Shown: in pieces, positions 22,035-34,000 of the stretch
How positions within the stretch are numbered: position 1 is the stretch's first letter
Layout of the letters: every line of letters begins with the position of its first letter
NCBI GenBank assembly: GCA_030549495.1
Contig: JAUIRK010000404.1
Location: 1-64,000, forward strand
Origin: Nectonema munidae
Taxonomy: Eukaryota > Nematomorpha > Nectonematoida > Nectonematidae
Direction: 5' to 3'
Length of the DNA: 64,000 nt
Notes under the pieces: generated by a model
Seen by the model: only the letters and a program-made list of their open reading frames with translations
What the model was told of the DNA's origin: nothing
Database searches by the model: none
Program-made: the position numbers and the translations under genes

Positions 22035-22480
22035 ATGGAGTTCATCCGAAGTGAACGTGGAAAAATGGAGCTTATTTATAATGGATACATGTATGTGAAG
22101 CAGAAAGAATTGGCAAATGATGTTACATCTTATGAATGTGAAAAACATGGCCATGATAACTGCAAAGCCAAAATAAAAGTTTGTGAAAATAAAGTGGTTG
22201 GTCGTGTAAATGATCACCCATGCTCTTAACCTATCCCGCCGTGAAGTGTTAGTACAAGAGGAACAGCAAATAATTTCCCACACAATTGAGTCGATACGAA
22301 ATGATGTTGCAACTTAACTACCGCCTGTGAGACATATTCGTCGTTACAAACAAGCTGCCGGTGCTCCTCAAACCTATCCGACATGGTCATTCCTTCCGAG
22401 TACAAAAAACATCTAATGGTGAAGACATTGTTTTTAATACTTCTTATTTGTTACCATTTCTTCAAAGGTGGAGGGCAGTA
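22035..22480 (+). pseudogene. FLYWCH-domain MULE transposon relic
   Basis: A 64-residue frame encodes a FLYWCH zinc finger: EFIRSERGKMELIYNGYMYV and KQKELANDVTSYECEKHGHD followed by CKAKIKV and GRVNDHPCS. The Cys pair and the final His are present. In other frames NLSRREVLVQEEQQI, LPPVRHIRRYKQAAGAPQ and IPSEYKKHL continue the order seen in MULE-type proteins, in which this finger precedes the transposase domain. The DDE domain itself is missing. Short, decayed fragment. Confidence 0.8.
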
Positions 22481-23865
22481 GTTGTCCTGTTTTAGTGTGA
22501 ATTTATTGCTGTCATTTACGATAAAATATTTTATGTATTAATCGCAATCGGCATAGTCTTATCGACTCCAATAGTCTCAAATGCTTTCGATTTCGCAGCC
22601 GTTCAATATTTGATCCAGGTAACACGTAAAATAACTCCTATTTTCGCGGGAAATTTAAAATTCAAAAACATTATTTTACAAACCAGAGAAAATTTCATTG
22701 AGAACATGACTGACAAATAAAAAGGAAAATAATTTAAATGGTAAATTTGATTCAAAAAGTTATGAGGTGACACTTGCTTTTGCCCTAAGAACGTGCTTTA
22801 TAAGCGTAATCAACATTTGGGTGGATCTATTATCAAATTTTTGTCTTTTTATGTATCCAAATTCATTCTTTCGTTGGGTGACAAAATTTGATCCTTTCTC
22901 TGATTTTAAAACTTCATTCAGGACTGTCCCAGAAAGTTTTTTGGGGTTCAAAATGACATTCCACGAGTCACTTTTTTATTCTGCTGGAACTTAATCAAAC
23001 ATTGCACGTCGATGTGGCGGACAATTTTACAGAACCAGGCACCTTCTTCAAACTGAAACACAAGATTATGGATAAAATTTAGTTTGAATAATTTTTTTTA
23101 ATTTGTTGATTTTAACTTTTTTATCTGACCCAAAAAGAGTTTTTTTTAAAGAAAATATGTCTTTTTAAATTTGATCTCATCAAAATTTCCAATAATTTTA
23201 AATATCGTTTGTCTAATAAAATTTAAAAATTATCTTTTTTATCTCATATATACGTACGGAATTTTATGAATAATTTTTTTTCATTAAAAATATTCTTATT
23301 TTTAGTTTTTTGTGAAATTTATTTTTAAGCAACAAAGTGTAGCAACGCCAACGTCATAAAAGATGAGTTTATTGAAAATATAAAATGATTGAGAATTTTA
23401 AGTTTTGAACATGAATTTTTTTGATAATTCCTCAACCAAAAAGATTTTGTATTGACTAAACTGGACTTACCTTGCTGGAAATTTATCAAGTAAACTTCAA
23501 GAAACATTACCCTTCGCTGATAGTTTACCAGAAATCAAATTTATCCAGAAATCAAGGTACTTATTGTCTGCTTTCACACATGGGAAAGCGTGCCTTTATT
23601 GGTAAAATATTTAAAATAAAGTTCTTTTGAATAGGCTCTCCCTTATCATCTTTTTTTGAATCTGATAATGCTTCATACGTGTCTATTTCCTCCATTAATT
23701 TAAATTGGCGTTGCAAATTAAATTTGAACATTTCAAATTTTATCAGTGCTTTTCTTACCAATCACAAAAAATCCCAATGTTTTCTTTATTTCCGATAATT
23801 TGACAAGCAATATGCCAATCATTTCATATGAGAAGGTCGTTCAATAAAGAATGAAATAGCAAAAT
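22481..23865. other. Intergenic, no gene recognised
   Basis: Minus-strand frames at 22760-22951 and 23561-23761 have non-random composition but match no family I know. They may be old transposon scraps. Confidence 0.4.
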
Positions 23866-24851
23866 ATTATTTATTAGTAAAGGATACAGACAATGTGTAT
23901 ATTACTATACCGTGATGAAACAAGAAAACGCAAGGCCAAAGGTATACATTTAGGAAGGAGGCTTTTCACGATGTCCAGTTAACATCATTCTAATGTTATT
24001 CGTATAAAAATAAGAGAGAATGCAAACGATATTGGGATGGGTGTGTGTTACAAAGAGAAAAAGAAAAACTTAACGCAAATACACTGGTTTATATATGAAC
24101 ATCAAATAGTAATTGCCACCTTCTGCAATGAACAAATTTTCAGAGAAAATATGAAAATTAACACAACAGGCCAAATTGCATGATTCCGATCTAAACTGGA
24201 TAGAGAAAATTCAGATGTTTTTGTAAGTATTAATTATTGAAAAAGTAAGATTTTGATCTTTACAACAAATATACAAAAAGAAAGGCGTGGAAAGATAACA
24301 AAAATATATCTACGATACAACAAATGCATAAGACTTTAATGTATGGATGAAAGTAGTTAGATATATATAGATATACATATGTTGAAAAATTCATGTAGTT
24401 AGTATAAATTTTAAGAAAAAATCGTACAATACAAAATAAAATGATATAAAAAGATACACAACATTGGTATCATATCTCCATCTCTTTCATTATTATACAA
24501 AAAAAACTCTTTGGCGTCTTCTCATGCATACATCGCAACCATTTTGAAAAAAAGAAAAAAAAAGAATGGAAAACAAGGAGGAATGCGCCTTTCTGTAACA
24601 AAAATAATGGGAGTATTTTTGTAAAGGATTTGGCATAATAATAGATATTGATGATATTTGGTTTGCTCAAAATGCAGAGGAGTCCAGTAAAATTTGCTTA
24701 ATAGGATAAATGGGGGAAGATAGCGCGTTGTGTTGAGTTATTTAACGCCTGTAGCGAATAAAGTTAGAAAGAACAAGAAAAACAATGATAGTAGTAGTGA
24801 AGAGGAAGGGAATTTGAGAGAGAGAGAGAGTGATACACTGACCTTGAATTC
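23866..24851 (-). other. Probable adducin 3' UTR
   Basis: There is no gene here and the stretch is less repeat-like than its surroundings. On the minus strand an ATTAAA lies at 24334-24339 and an AATAAA at 23870-23875, either of which could set the 3' end. A (GA)n run occurs at 24816-24828. The extent is inferred from the signals only. Confidence 0.4.
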
Positions 24852-25055
24852 TCACACCGCTGTGTCCTTGGAACTGGTGATACTCGTGTCGTTAGCGTTC
24901 AAGGTCGCCGCGCTTGCGTTGGATGTGGTATCTGCTTGGTGGTGAGCACTCGCACCGTGCTTCTCCTTCTTCTTGCTTCTCTTTAGGAAGGAGGGCGTTC
25001 GAAAGCCTTTCTTCTTTTTTTCTTTGGTAGGGGAAGACATTTCCTTAGATGAGTT
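24852..25055 (-). CDS. hts: Adducin final coding exon 15 (residues 684-750) with MARCKS-like motif
   Basis: The Lys-rich motif KKKKGFRTPSFLKRSKKKEK is near identical to the C-terminus of vertebrate adducins. There it binds calmodulin and contains a PKC/PKA-regulated serine; Ser705 in RTPSF is the counterpart. Vertebrate forms stop a few residues later, whereas this one continues 34 residues (HHQADTTSNASAAT, SITSSKDTAV) before TGA. Confidence 0.95.
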   Translation of the reverse strand, partial: NSSKEMSSPTKEKKKKGFRTPSFLKRSKKKEKHGASAHHQADTTSNASAATLNANDTSITSSKDTAV

Positions 25056-28000
25056 CTAAATTTATCAATGTTTCACATTAAATCTTTTGATCCCAAAAAA
25101 GCAAACATGATTTGATATAAAAATAACGTCCTTAAAATATGAAATCGTTTGCGTCACTTAAAGATAACGATTTGGGTTAAAGAATAATACTAGGAAAAAA
25201 TCTCTCGTAAACACTGAAAAGTTTGTTTCCATTTATTTCCCCCCAACCTCCTTTGAGAGTAGGAAAGCATGTGAATTTCTCCGAAAATATAAATAAAATC
25301 CTTTTTGGCTCCGAGACAGTATTTAAGGCATATTTACCTCTTTCTTCTCAAAGAGTAGTCAATTTTTTAGTTTTTATTTATTTTTAGATGAGCAATACTT
25401 TATCGTTTTGAAAAATGCCCCCGCCCTATAAAAATTATTTTAATACACCAGAATCTTGCTGCTTCCTAAAACACCACAAACAAGATAAATGAGAAAAATT
25501 TGCTCAAACAACAATTTTAGCATAAATATGTTTATTAAACCAGTGTTTCTCAAAGGGTGTGCCCAGAAACAGGGTGTATGAAATGAAATGTCCAAATGGA
25601 ACTCATAAATTTTTGATACTTAAAACCATTGAATAAAAAATTGTTAAAGATAATGTGACAAAGCGAGGAATTGAGATGTTTACTTGTTTAGTCATTATTC
25701 TTTAAAAAGCATAACCTATACTAATACAAAATGGCCATTTGCTATTGACAATAATTAGAGTTTAATGTATTATCTTTTTATATTACAAAAGAAATGCACG
25801 GATTTATATCGCATGAATTTTACATTTTAAAATATAAGTTTTTTTCCTGAAAGAATCAAGTTGTTGTTAAATAAATGAATATTGGAAGTATTACATATAT
25901 TGTATCGTGATAAGTCACCATTTAAATTTTAAACGACTTTAAGTGTGAAGTCGGGCACTTTTAAATAGAATATAATATTCACTTTCAAACAGTCTTTATT
26001 TACACCTTTATTATTATCACCAGAAATCAACATAAATCCAAGGTCATCATATTTTTGTAAGACCAACATAAAATTCTTCTATAGAAAACAAAAAAGATTT
26101 TGATTCATCTAGAATTGGAATTTAAGCTAGATAGTAAATTCGAAGCAATAAGCAAATAGGCAAAAAAAAGTTTCCATTTTTTTTACCAAGGAAAAGAATT
26201 GTGAAAATGCAGCATATAAAAAAGAACGTATTTACAACAGGCGATTTTTCTTCAGTAGTTGCATCTTCGCCACTATCGGTAGACTTCAATGTTCCTGACT
26301 TGTCATAATCAAGAGAGTCTATCAAAATTTGAAAAATATATTATTTATGTAACAAGAATAAAAGATGTGCTAGATCAAGTTTTGGCAGGTTTGGGTGTGA
26401 AATGCTCCATTTAACGAATAAATTTATGATTGAAAAGTTTACCAGACTTACTTTTTTAATTAAATACTTCGAAGCTTTTCTCAACGTTTTTTAAATATCC
26501 TTTGATGAATAATAATTAATAGAAAAAGAGCGTCAAAATGAAAAAATTTATTAGATTGGGTCTAAACAAGGGATATTTTAGGCCCATACACGATATTAAT
26601 ATTTTGAATATAAAATTGATGAAATTGCTCAAAGTTTTTTGATAAAACTTTGAAGCATGTTTTTACATAAATCCATTTAGGAACGAACAAACCATCAGAC
26701 GGCGTTAGTAATTCCTATTTAATTGGATCGAAGGTAAGAGTCTACGTTCCCTTTGGGAACAATGGTCCTAAATGCCTTAACCCTTTCAGGCACAATGGGT
26801 CACAAGTGACCCAAAAGTTCAATGCATGAAAGGGTTTAACAAAAAGCTTATAATATTTAAAAGTACCCTACAAAAACGTTTCGAAATCATGCTCTATGAG
26901 GCAAGGCTGTATGCATTAAGAAAGTGAAATGAAAGTTGTGCTTTACTACTGGTCTCGTCGATTACGGTGGCTGTGTTGTAGCACTCTTTAGAAGCTTCAT
27001 CCCAAACCTTGTTATGCATGTTTTCTGCAAACTGCGCATACGTATTATTTGCGGAAGACATTATGTTGCTGTTGTTAATGTTGTCATTTGCGAGAGTGGT
27101 TTTGCTGGCATCTTCACTATTTTGACTAGGAACGGTGTACTTCTTGTTGTACTCATCGATATCGGCACAATCAACATGGTCAAAAGGATTCTTGCGGTAT
27201 TCCTGGTGATACGGCTAAGGAAAACACCAAAAGGCAAATGAATAAAGTTTATCTACGTTTTAAGAACATGCATACGGATACGGGTATAAGATAGAGAGAA
27301 GTAAAAAAAGTGTATTTCAAAAGTTTCAGTTTACAAATACTTTGCAAACATTGTGAACGTAATTGTTTCCTGATTCTGCGTCGTTCGTATAACGCGAGTA
27401 CTAAAAACATATCTATCAATCCATGAAAATGTATCATATATTTTTTATTCTCTTTACTTTTATCCTTCATTTAAGTATTTTGATATATAAGAGTTAATTA
27501 AAAAAAACCTGTCTGCTAAACTTCTGATTCTTTTCAATGATACCTCTGGAAGCTGAGCCAACAATGATTATTTGATCTCCAACATCACTAATTTCACTAT
27601 CCTAAATATTACAGAGTTTATTGACAATTTTTATCACACTACAACAAATTAGTCTTCATTTACAATCCAATACCTAAGGCTAAGACTTTAGCATTCCAAG
27701 AAAACATGCTATCCCTATCTTATCTTTCAATACATAATTGTAAATGAATAAACTCACTTACCTTCTTAAAACTTTCAAAAAACAAAATTAGATAAAAAAA
27801 ACAGACAATAGATAATTTGATATAAAACTACATTAAAATCAACAAATCTTTTTCTAGATCCATAATTGTCTCTAATAGATAAAGTTTCATTGAATTTTTT
27901 AAGGACTAAAATTGATAATTTAGTTTTAGTCAATAATTGAAAATAATTTAATTAAAAAATGTTTCTGATTTATCTAAAATTGAGAATGAAATGAGAAAAG

Positions 28001-31000
28001 GAGTTGAAAAAATAATGGATAAAGCTCAAATAACGAAATAAAATAAGAAAATTTATAGGTTATCTCAAAAAAAGCATAGAGAGCGGATATGAGGGGAGAG
28101 GGGGTTCAATAGGAGCGTGAGTAAGGTTGGTTAGATACTAGATTTCGATAACTCAAGGTCTTGGGTTCGATCCCACATTAAGCCTACTTTTCTCATCGTT
28201 CGATACAAGTGAGTATTTAAAAAAACAGCTTTGATAAAACTCACCCCAAACATGGGTTGCATAAAGTAGATCCGTGCAGCCTACTCCTTAATAATTTTCA
28301 CTCGCTTGAAATTGAAATTTTTGGCTACTGCAATTTTAAAAAAAGGAAAATTTGAACTTTTCCTGTACCCTTAGTTTTAACTTTATTATATGCAACTTAT
28401 GATCCTCTACTTTTTAGTTCCAAGAGCAAACAAAAAGTCAAAATATGTGTTTCAAAATAACATTACTTTTTGATGCAACAAATTCTCTAAAAACACTAAT
28501 TTCGACTTCTCTAACATCGATATAATAGCTTATTAGAAAGTTAATTGTAGTAAACCTTGAGAAAATAATTTTAAACGAATGTCTCCTCATTTATTTATAT
28601 CAAAATCAAAGAGAGCAAATTATTATTCTTATAGAAAAGTAAACGAAGTTTTCTTTCTTTTATATAAAATCAATAAATTAGGTTATAAATTTATATAAAT
28701 AACAATAAATTAGTTTGTAGCTTTCGGTGCTGTATTGGTGAACTATTTATTGAAAGTTCTTTCATTTTGATTGTGTTATTAAATTAAATAGCTCTATTTT
28801 TGTCTGTGTAAGTTATCTTGTTTTGTAGGTTTTTGATTGTGTTCCAGCATGTGTGTATGTTGTGTTTGTGGGACCAGTTTTTGTTAATGTGTTCTTTCCA
28901 GAGTGAGGAGAGATTGATATTTGTTTGTTGAGTTTATCTATGTGGAGATATAAAGGATTGTGTTTTCTGATTTCGTTTATGAGTGATCTAATTTTTTCCT
29001 GCTAACGGTTGGTGATGGCTGTGTGCATTGATGTTTCCTTTAGGGATGTGAAGTTTGTTTGCTTGTAATATGAGGTCTGTGAGAGTTTTGTTTAATGTGC
29101 GTACATTGTTTGTATGTAATAGATCGGGTTCAAGGTTAATGATATTGGTTTCGATGTATGATGAGAAAGACTGCCAGTTTGCTTTTTGAGATTTGTTTAG
29201 GTTCTGGTTTTAATGTGGTGTTTCGAGTGTTGAGGGAATGTCGTCTGACGATAGTGAATTGTGAGTTTCCCAAGTGGTGTAATTTAGTAGATGTGTTGGG
29301 ATAGAAGTAATATCTCTTGATGTCAGTTGTTGAAATTGTTTTTACTTATTTGTTGGAATTCTGGTGTGTGTTTCTGTGTGAATTATTATTATTATTATAG
29401 TGTGAGTTGTGTATGAGGTTTTGGATAAGTTCGCCTCTGTTGTCTGTGCAAGGAGAAACCCATTCTGATTAATGGGCATTGATGTCGCCGGTTGGAATAA
29501 GATTTTTGAGGTTAGAGGTGTGTGAAAAGCATAGTTATGTGGGCATTATCTATTGAATTCGGATGTTTTTTGGGTGGTATGTAAATATCAGTTATGTGAT
29601 AGAGGTTGTTATTTTGACTTGAAAGATTTGATGTTCTATGAATGTTTTATGTTATTAAGCCGCCGCCTGTTGAAGTGCTGTTTCGGTCGGTTCTGATGTG
29701 TGTGGAATGTGGAATGCAAGGTCGTGCTGACTACTGCTATTCCTACATTGGCTACTCAGTCCGTCTCCTCTCTACCTCATATTCCTAATTTACCTTCGTT
29801 CATCCCTCCTCCCGTATCTTTCTCCTACCGATCTGTTCCGACTCCTGACCTGGGTGACCAGTTGTTATAAATGGTGTCTAAAATGGATAGCCTATTGGAC
29901 TCTCAAGCTCCTACTAGTTCTACGCTTTCGCATCCTGTAAATCTTCATTTACGGCATCGACGGGGGAAGTGCCCAATCGTGCCGGACGGGATCATAGCGA
30001 ACCTATGGTCCGGCAGAGACAGGCTCTCGCAAAGGAAGATTTTCCATCGATGGCCCATTAGCCAAAAGACCTAGTTTTCTTTAGGCTTTTAGAAGGAATC
30101 ATAGAGCATATACTGGACAACCTCGTAGGCACTCAACTCACGGCCCTTAATGAAGTTTTGCGTTTGATGTTGACGACCGCTGATTCTGGTAGTTCCGGCA
30201 GCCTAACAGCGGCTAGGATTAGCCGTCAGAGGCCTATAGGTTTAAGCAGTAATTCCAGGCCTGGCTAAGGCTTCCCATCTGGACTAGGAAATTTCAGATG
30301 GCAGTTAATCTGGCCAACCTGAAAGCTTCCCTTTGCGTCTCAGGAGGATCCAGCCCAGCTCCTGAGATAGACTCTCTATTGGACTACCCTTTCTCTCTGG
30401 ATTTGTTACCTTCTATGGCTCCTCCATTACCTCCTCTCCCACTCACATTCCCTGATTCTCGGATCCCTATGGATCCTACATGGTCCAACCTGGAATGGGC
30501 CAGACCAGACTGGTTCTACAAATACAAGGAAAAATTACCCCTTTCTAAACCTCCCGTTCTTTTGCCAACGACCTAGAAGCAAACCGAGCACGTGTAGGAA
30601 CTGTTGAAGAGTCGCCTTAAGGCAACGTCTCCATCTATGGAAGATGATGGGATCCCCAAAGTTATCCTAAGTATTTTGGCTAGCTAACCTCTTGGATCTT
30701 TCTCTCGGTTCACTCAAATACCCCAAAACCAGAGAGCCTTTATTATGGATAAAGTGCTCCCGACTTTGATAGCTAAGATGGCGGTCAGTTCCTGCACCCA
30801 GAGGGCACGTATTTCCTCACCTTGTTTCATCGTACCTAAAGCCAACAAGAAGACACGTCTGATGGTCAATTTCTCATTTTCAACACAACTGTTCAAAAAT
30901 TTCTGAATAAAATTCCCTCCCCCATCAATCCTCAGACTCATCCCGTAGGAGTGGAGATATGCATAGCCAAAGTTTACCGCGACCTTGTTTCAATACGCAT

Positions 31001-34000
31001 AAAAAAAGAATACTATTCCTTCAACAGACCCTCTTCACCATCCTGAAAGAAGACGAAGAGGGCAATAGGATCTTGGAAAGAACATGGTCTTTCCTTTCAA
31101 GAGTTTAGGTCAGGCCTAAACAAAAAATTTTTAATATTGGCTGTGTTTTATAACTTGTTAAATTTTTACAAAATCTAAGTGATTTACAAAAAATGGACTA
31201 TTAAAAAAATCGACCCATTAATAAAAAGTTGACTTTTGTTGACCTAATAAAGGACTTTTTTAGCACAAACTTTATAAAATTAACTATTTAGATGTTTTAG
31301 AAAGTGGTATTAGAAATCAAAAGTTGACTTTATTGACTTTTAACTGCCCTAAATAATAGAAAAATAGTAACTCGGTTCGCTTGTTTCCGAAAATATTAGT
31401 TCGTAAAATGGGGTTTTTATATCTCGTTTTACAGAGATTTGTGCAATAGAAAGAAGGCATACTTGCAATTTACTAGCTTCATTTAAGGATATATTGTTTA
31501 TTATTTGTGATTGTGGACCAGGAGTCATTTTTTCACCGCGTCTATTCGCCTTTATCTATGGATGGAAAAATGATGTTTGCATCAATTTCAGCATTTTAAA
31601 TAGAGATTGGAAGGAAAGGCATACTGCTTTTTGAACTTCTTTAAATTCCGTTTTTGTAGTTCCTATCGGTATAAATTGCTTCGTCTCGTCTACTTTTTGA
31701 ACGGTTGACTTGCTTTCATTTTCTTCTAACACCCACTATAATAAGTCAAAGAGAAACTTAACAAAGCACATTCACATAAACAGGCGGGAAAATTTTTAAG
31801 TAATAGCAACAAAAAGAAAAAATAAAATTATTCAGCACAAAATAAATACATTACATTACATATATGTTTTCTATACACAAAATGGATGAATCATATAGGA
31901 ATTGCATTCAAATCATTTTTCTGAATCTAAAACAAAGCAAATATTCCTAGAAAGCATCATTAATCTCATCACAACAACTTGAAAAGGCCTAATTTTGGTA
32001 GGATTTTTTTTTAAAAACCGCCGTCTCAAATTATATTTCAAAAGTTATACAAACTCTGATGATTTTCAATTTTAAGTCGACAAAACTAAGCTTAACCCGT
32101 TAACGACCAAAATAATCAGACGATTTTATTTTTGTAAAGTTGACATATGTCGACTGTGGTCGATAACCGGTTAACTTATTTAAATAAAACTTAACCGTTC
32201 TAAACTTCAAGAATGTATCAGTTGTTTAGATGGTTTGCATTGGATCCAGAATACTTTGGATTAAGTAGTTTTTATAATATAGTTAATGTGTGAATTACTT
32301 GATACATAGGCTACAAACATTTTATTTAAAAAATAACTCTTATTTGTGCATCAACTTTATCAAACGAGTAATCAATGAATTTTCAACTTAAGCTTCCATT
32401 ACAAAAAAATTTCTATTTTAAATTTAAAATTTTTAGATACCATTTTTGCTCTGTCGTTTATTCTAATTTTATCAAAAGACTTTTATTTCTTGAAATTCTC
32501 AAAGGATAGGAAAAGGAAACTTCATTTGACGATAACATCCATTTCTTTGGATGCCCTCCTCGTTCTTAATCTGCAAATAACTTCAACTACTTCTTCCATA
32601 ACTATACGATATCTTATTTTTATAGGATTGCATAAAGTTTACATGTGAAGAAACGCTCATTTTTCTTTCTGCCCAGTACTTACGTTTAATTTTTAACAAA
32701 TTCTTTTTTCTACTTTATTCGAGATCACAAATCTCTTCCACTATTTGTTTAAACGAGAAGTGAGCCCAACTAATTTGTGTAGCGTTTAATTTTTAAAAAT
32801 CTTTATTATAAAATCTAATTTAAAAGATCGGAAAATTAGTGCACGAATATATTTCTACTAGAATCATGAAACGACAATAAATAGTAAAACACACATTATT
32901 TTTTAAAAGAATAATTATCCAAAGAAAAAAATATATATATATAATATATGCTTTTAATTGATGATTACGTATTCTTCTTGCGTGTGAAACAGTAATACGT
33001 GATAGTGCGACTTCTAAATACTAATGGAATCCTACACCCGTATACGTGAAGGTTGTGATAGCTTTAAATGCATTTGTTTTAGTAATGGAACTCGTCGATA
33101 TTAGCTACCTAAAAGTTGACTTAGATTTAGGGGAAGGGGGAGTCCACTTATCTGTAATTATAAAAAAGTAATTTCCAACCCAAAATGTTTACAACAAACG
33201 TGATGTTGATATTAACATATGTGAAAAATAAGTTATTGTAGGCTTTACAATGTATATCTAATACGTAAAATATATAGAAAATATTTTATCAATATAAATG
33301 ATAAAGGAGTTAGATAAATAAAACATTTTTTAACGAATCTTACAATTTCTCACTCTGTATATATCAAACGAAAATTAGTAAAGCGGCACCTTGGTAAATT
33401 TTTTTGGATCACGAGTTCCTTCTTCCATCACTTCAACTCGCATATACGTGTTGGGAGAGTTTAGCCATTGCTTCTTTTCTACTCGCTTTTTGTACTCCGC
33501 ATACTTCATCGGCAACCTAATCAAAAGTAGAAGATGTATTCAGAAGTATTGGTTACAAGGAATAATTTCAGAATTATTCCGGCCATGATAAACGGCAGTA
33601 AGACATGGGGTGAAAGAAATATAAAAATTTGGGGGGGGGGGGGGGGGGGGGGGGGTGGGGCAGATGTTGTGCACCCACGGTTAATATGTAATTCAATCAA
33701 ATGCGGAAGTTATGTAGAAAAAATCTTAACTTTGACATTTTCAAACGTTTTTCCCATAAATAAAAATTAATATTGCTAGTTAAAAAATACACTACTTTTT
33801 TTTTATTTTTAACCCGTTAACGACCAGAATAATCAGACGATATCTAATGTAAAGCAGAAGATTTGTATTAAAGAGCTTTGATAAACGCAGACGATTTTAT
33901 TTTTGTAAAGTCGACTCTGGGCGTTAACGGGTTACGGTGATTATGTAACCAATTTTTATAAAAATTTTATTCTAATTTAAATATTATTGAATTTCAGATC

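Noticed and set aside
22760-22951. 63-residue minus-strand frame (Lys-rich)
   Set aside because: No recognisable family; its length is within chance for both strands being open here.
26936-27241. 101-residue plus-strand open frame
   Set aside because: It is the complement shadow of adducin exon 13 (26947-27214); the minus strand carries the conserved KNPFD block.
30714-30941. Minus-strand frame of 75 residues
   Set aside because: Opposite strand of the fossil retroelement; reverse-transcriptase similarity lies on the plus strand.
33391-33588. Plus-strand frame of 65 residues
   Set aside because: Shadow of adducin exon 9; no family match in this direction.
33534-33770. Frame with a long glycine run
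   Set aside because: The run is produced by the G25 homopolymer; no flanking conservation.
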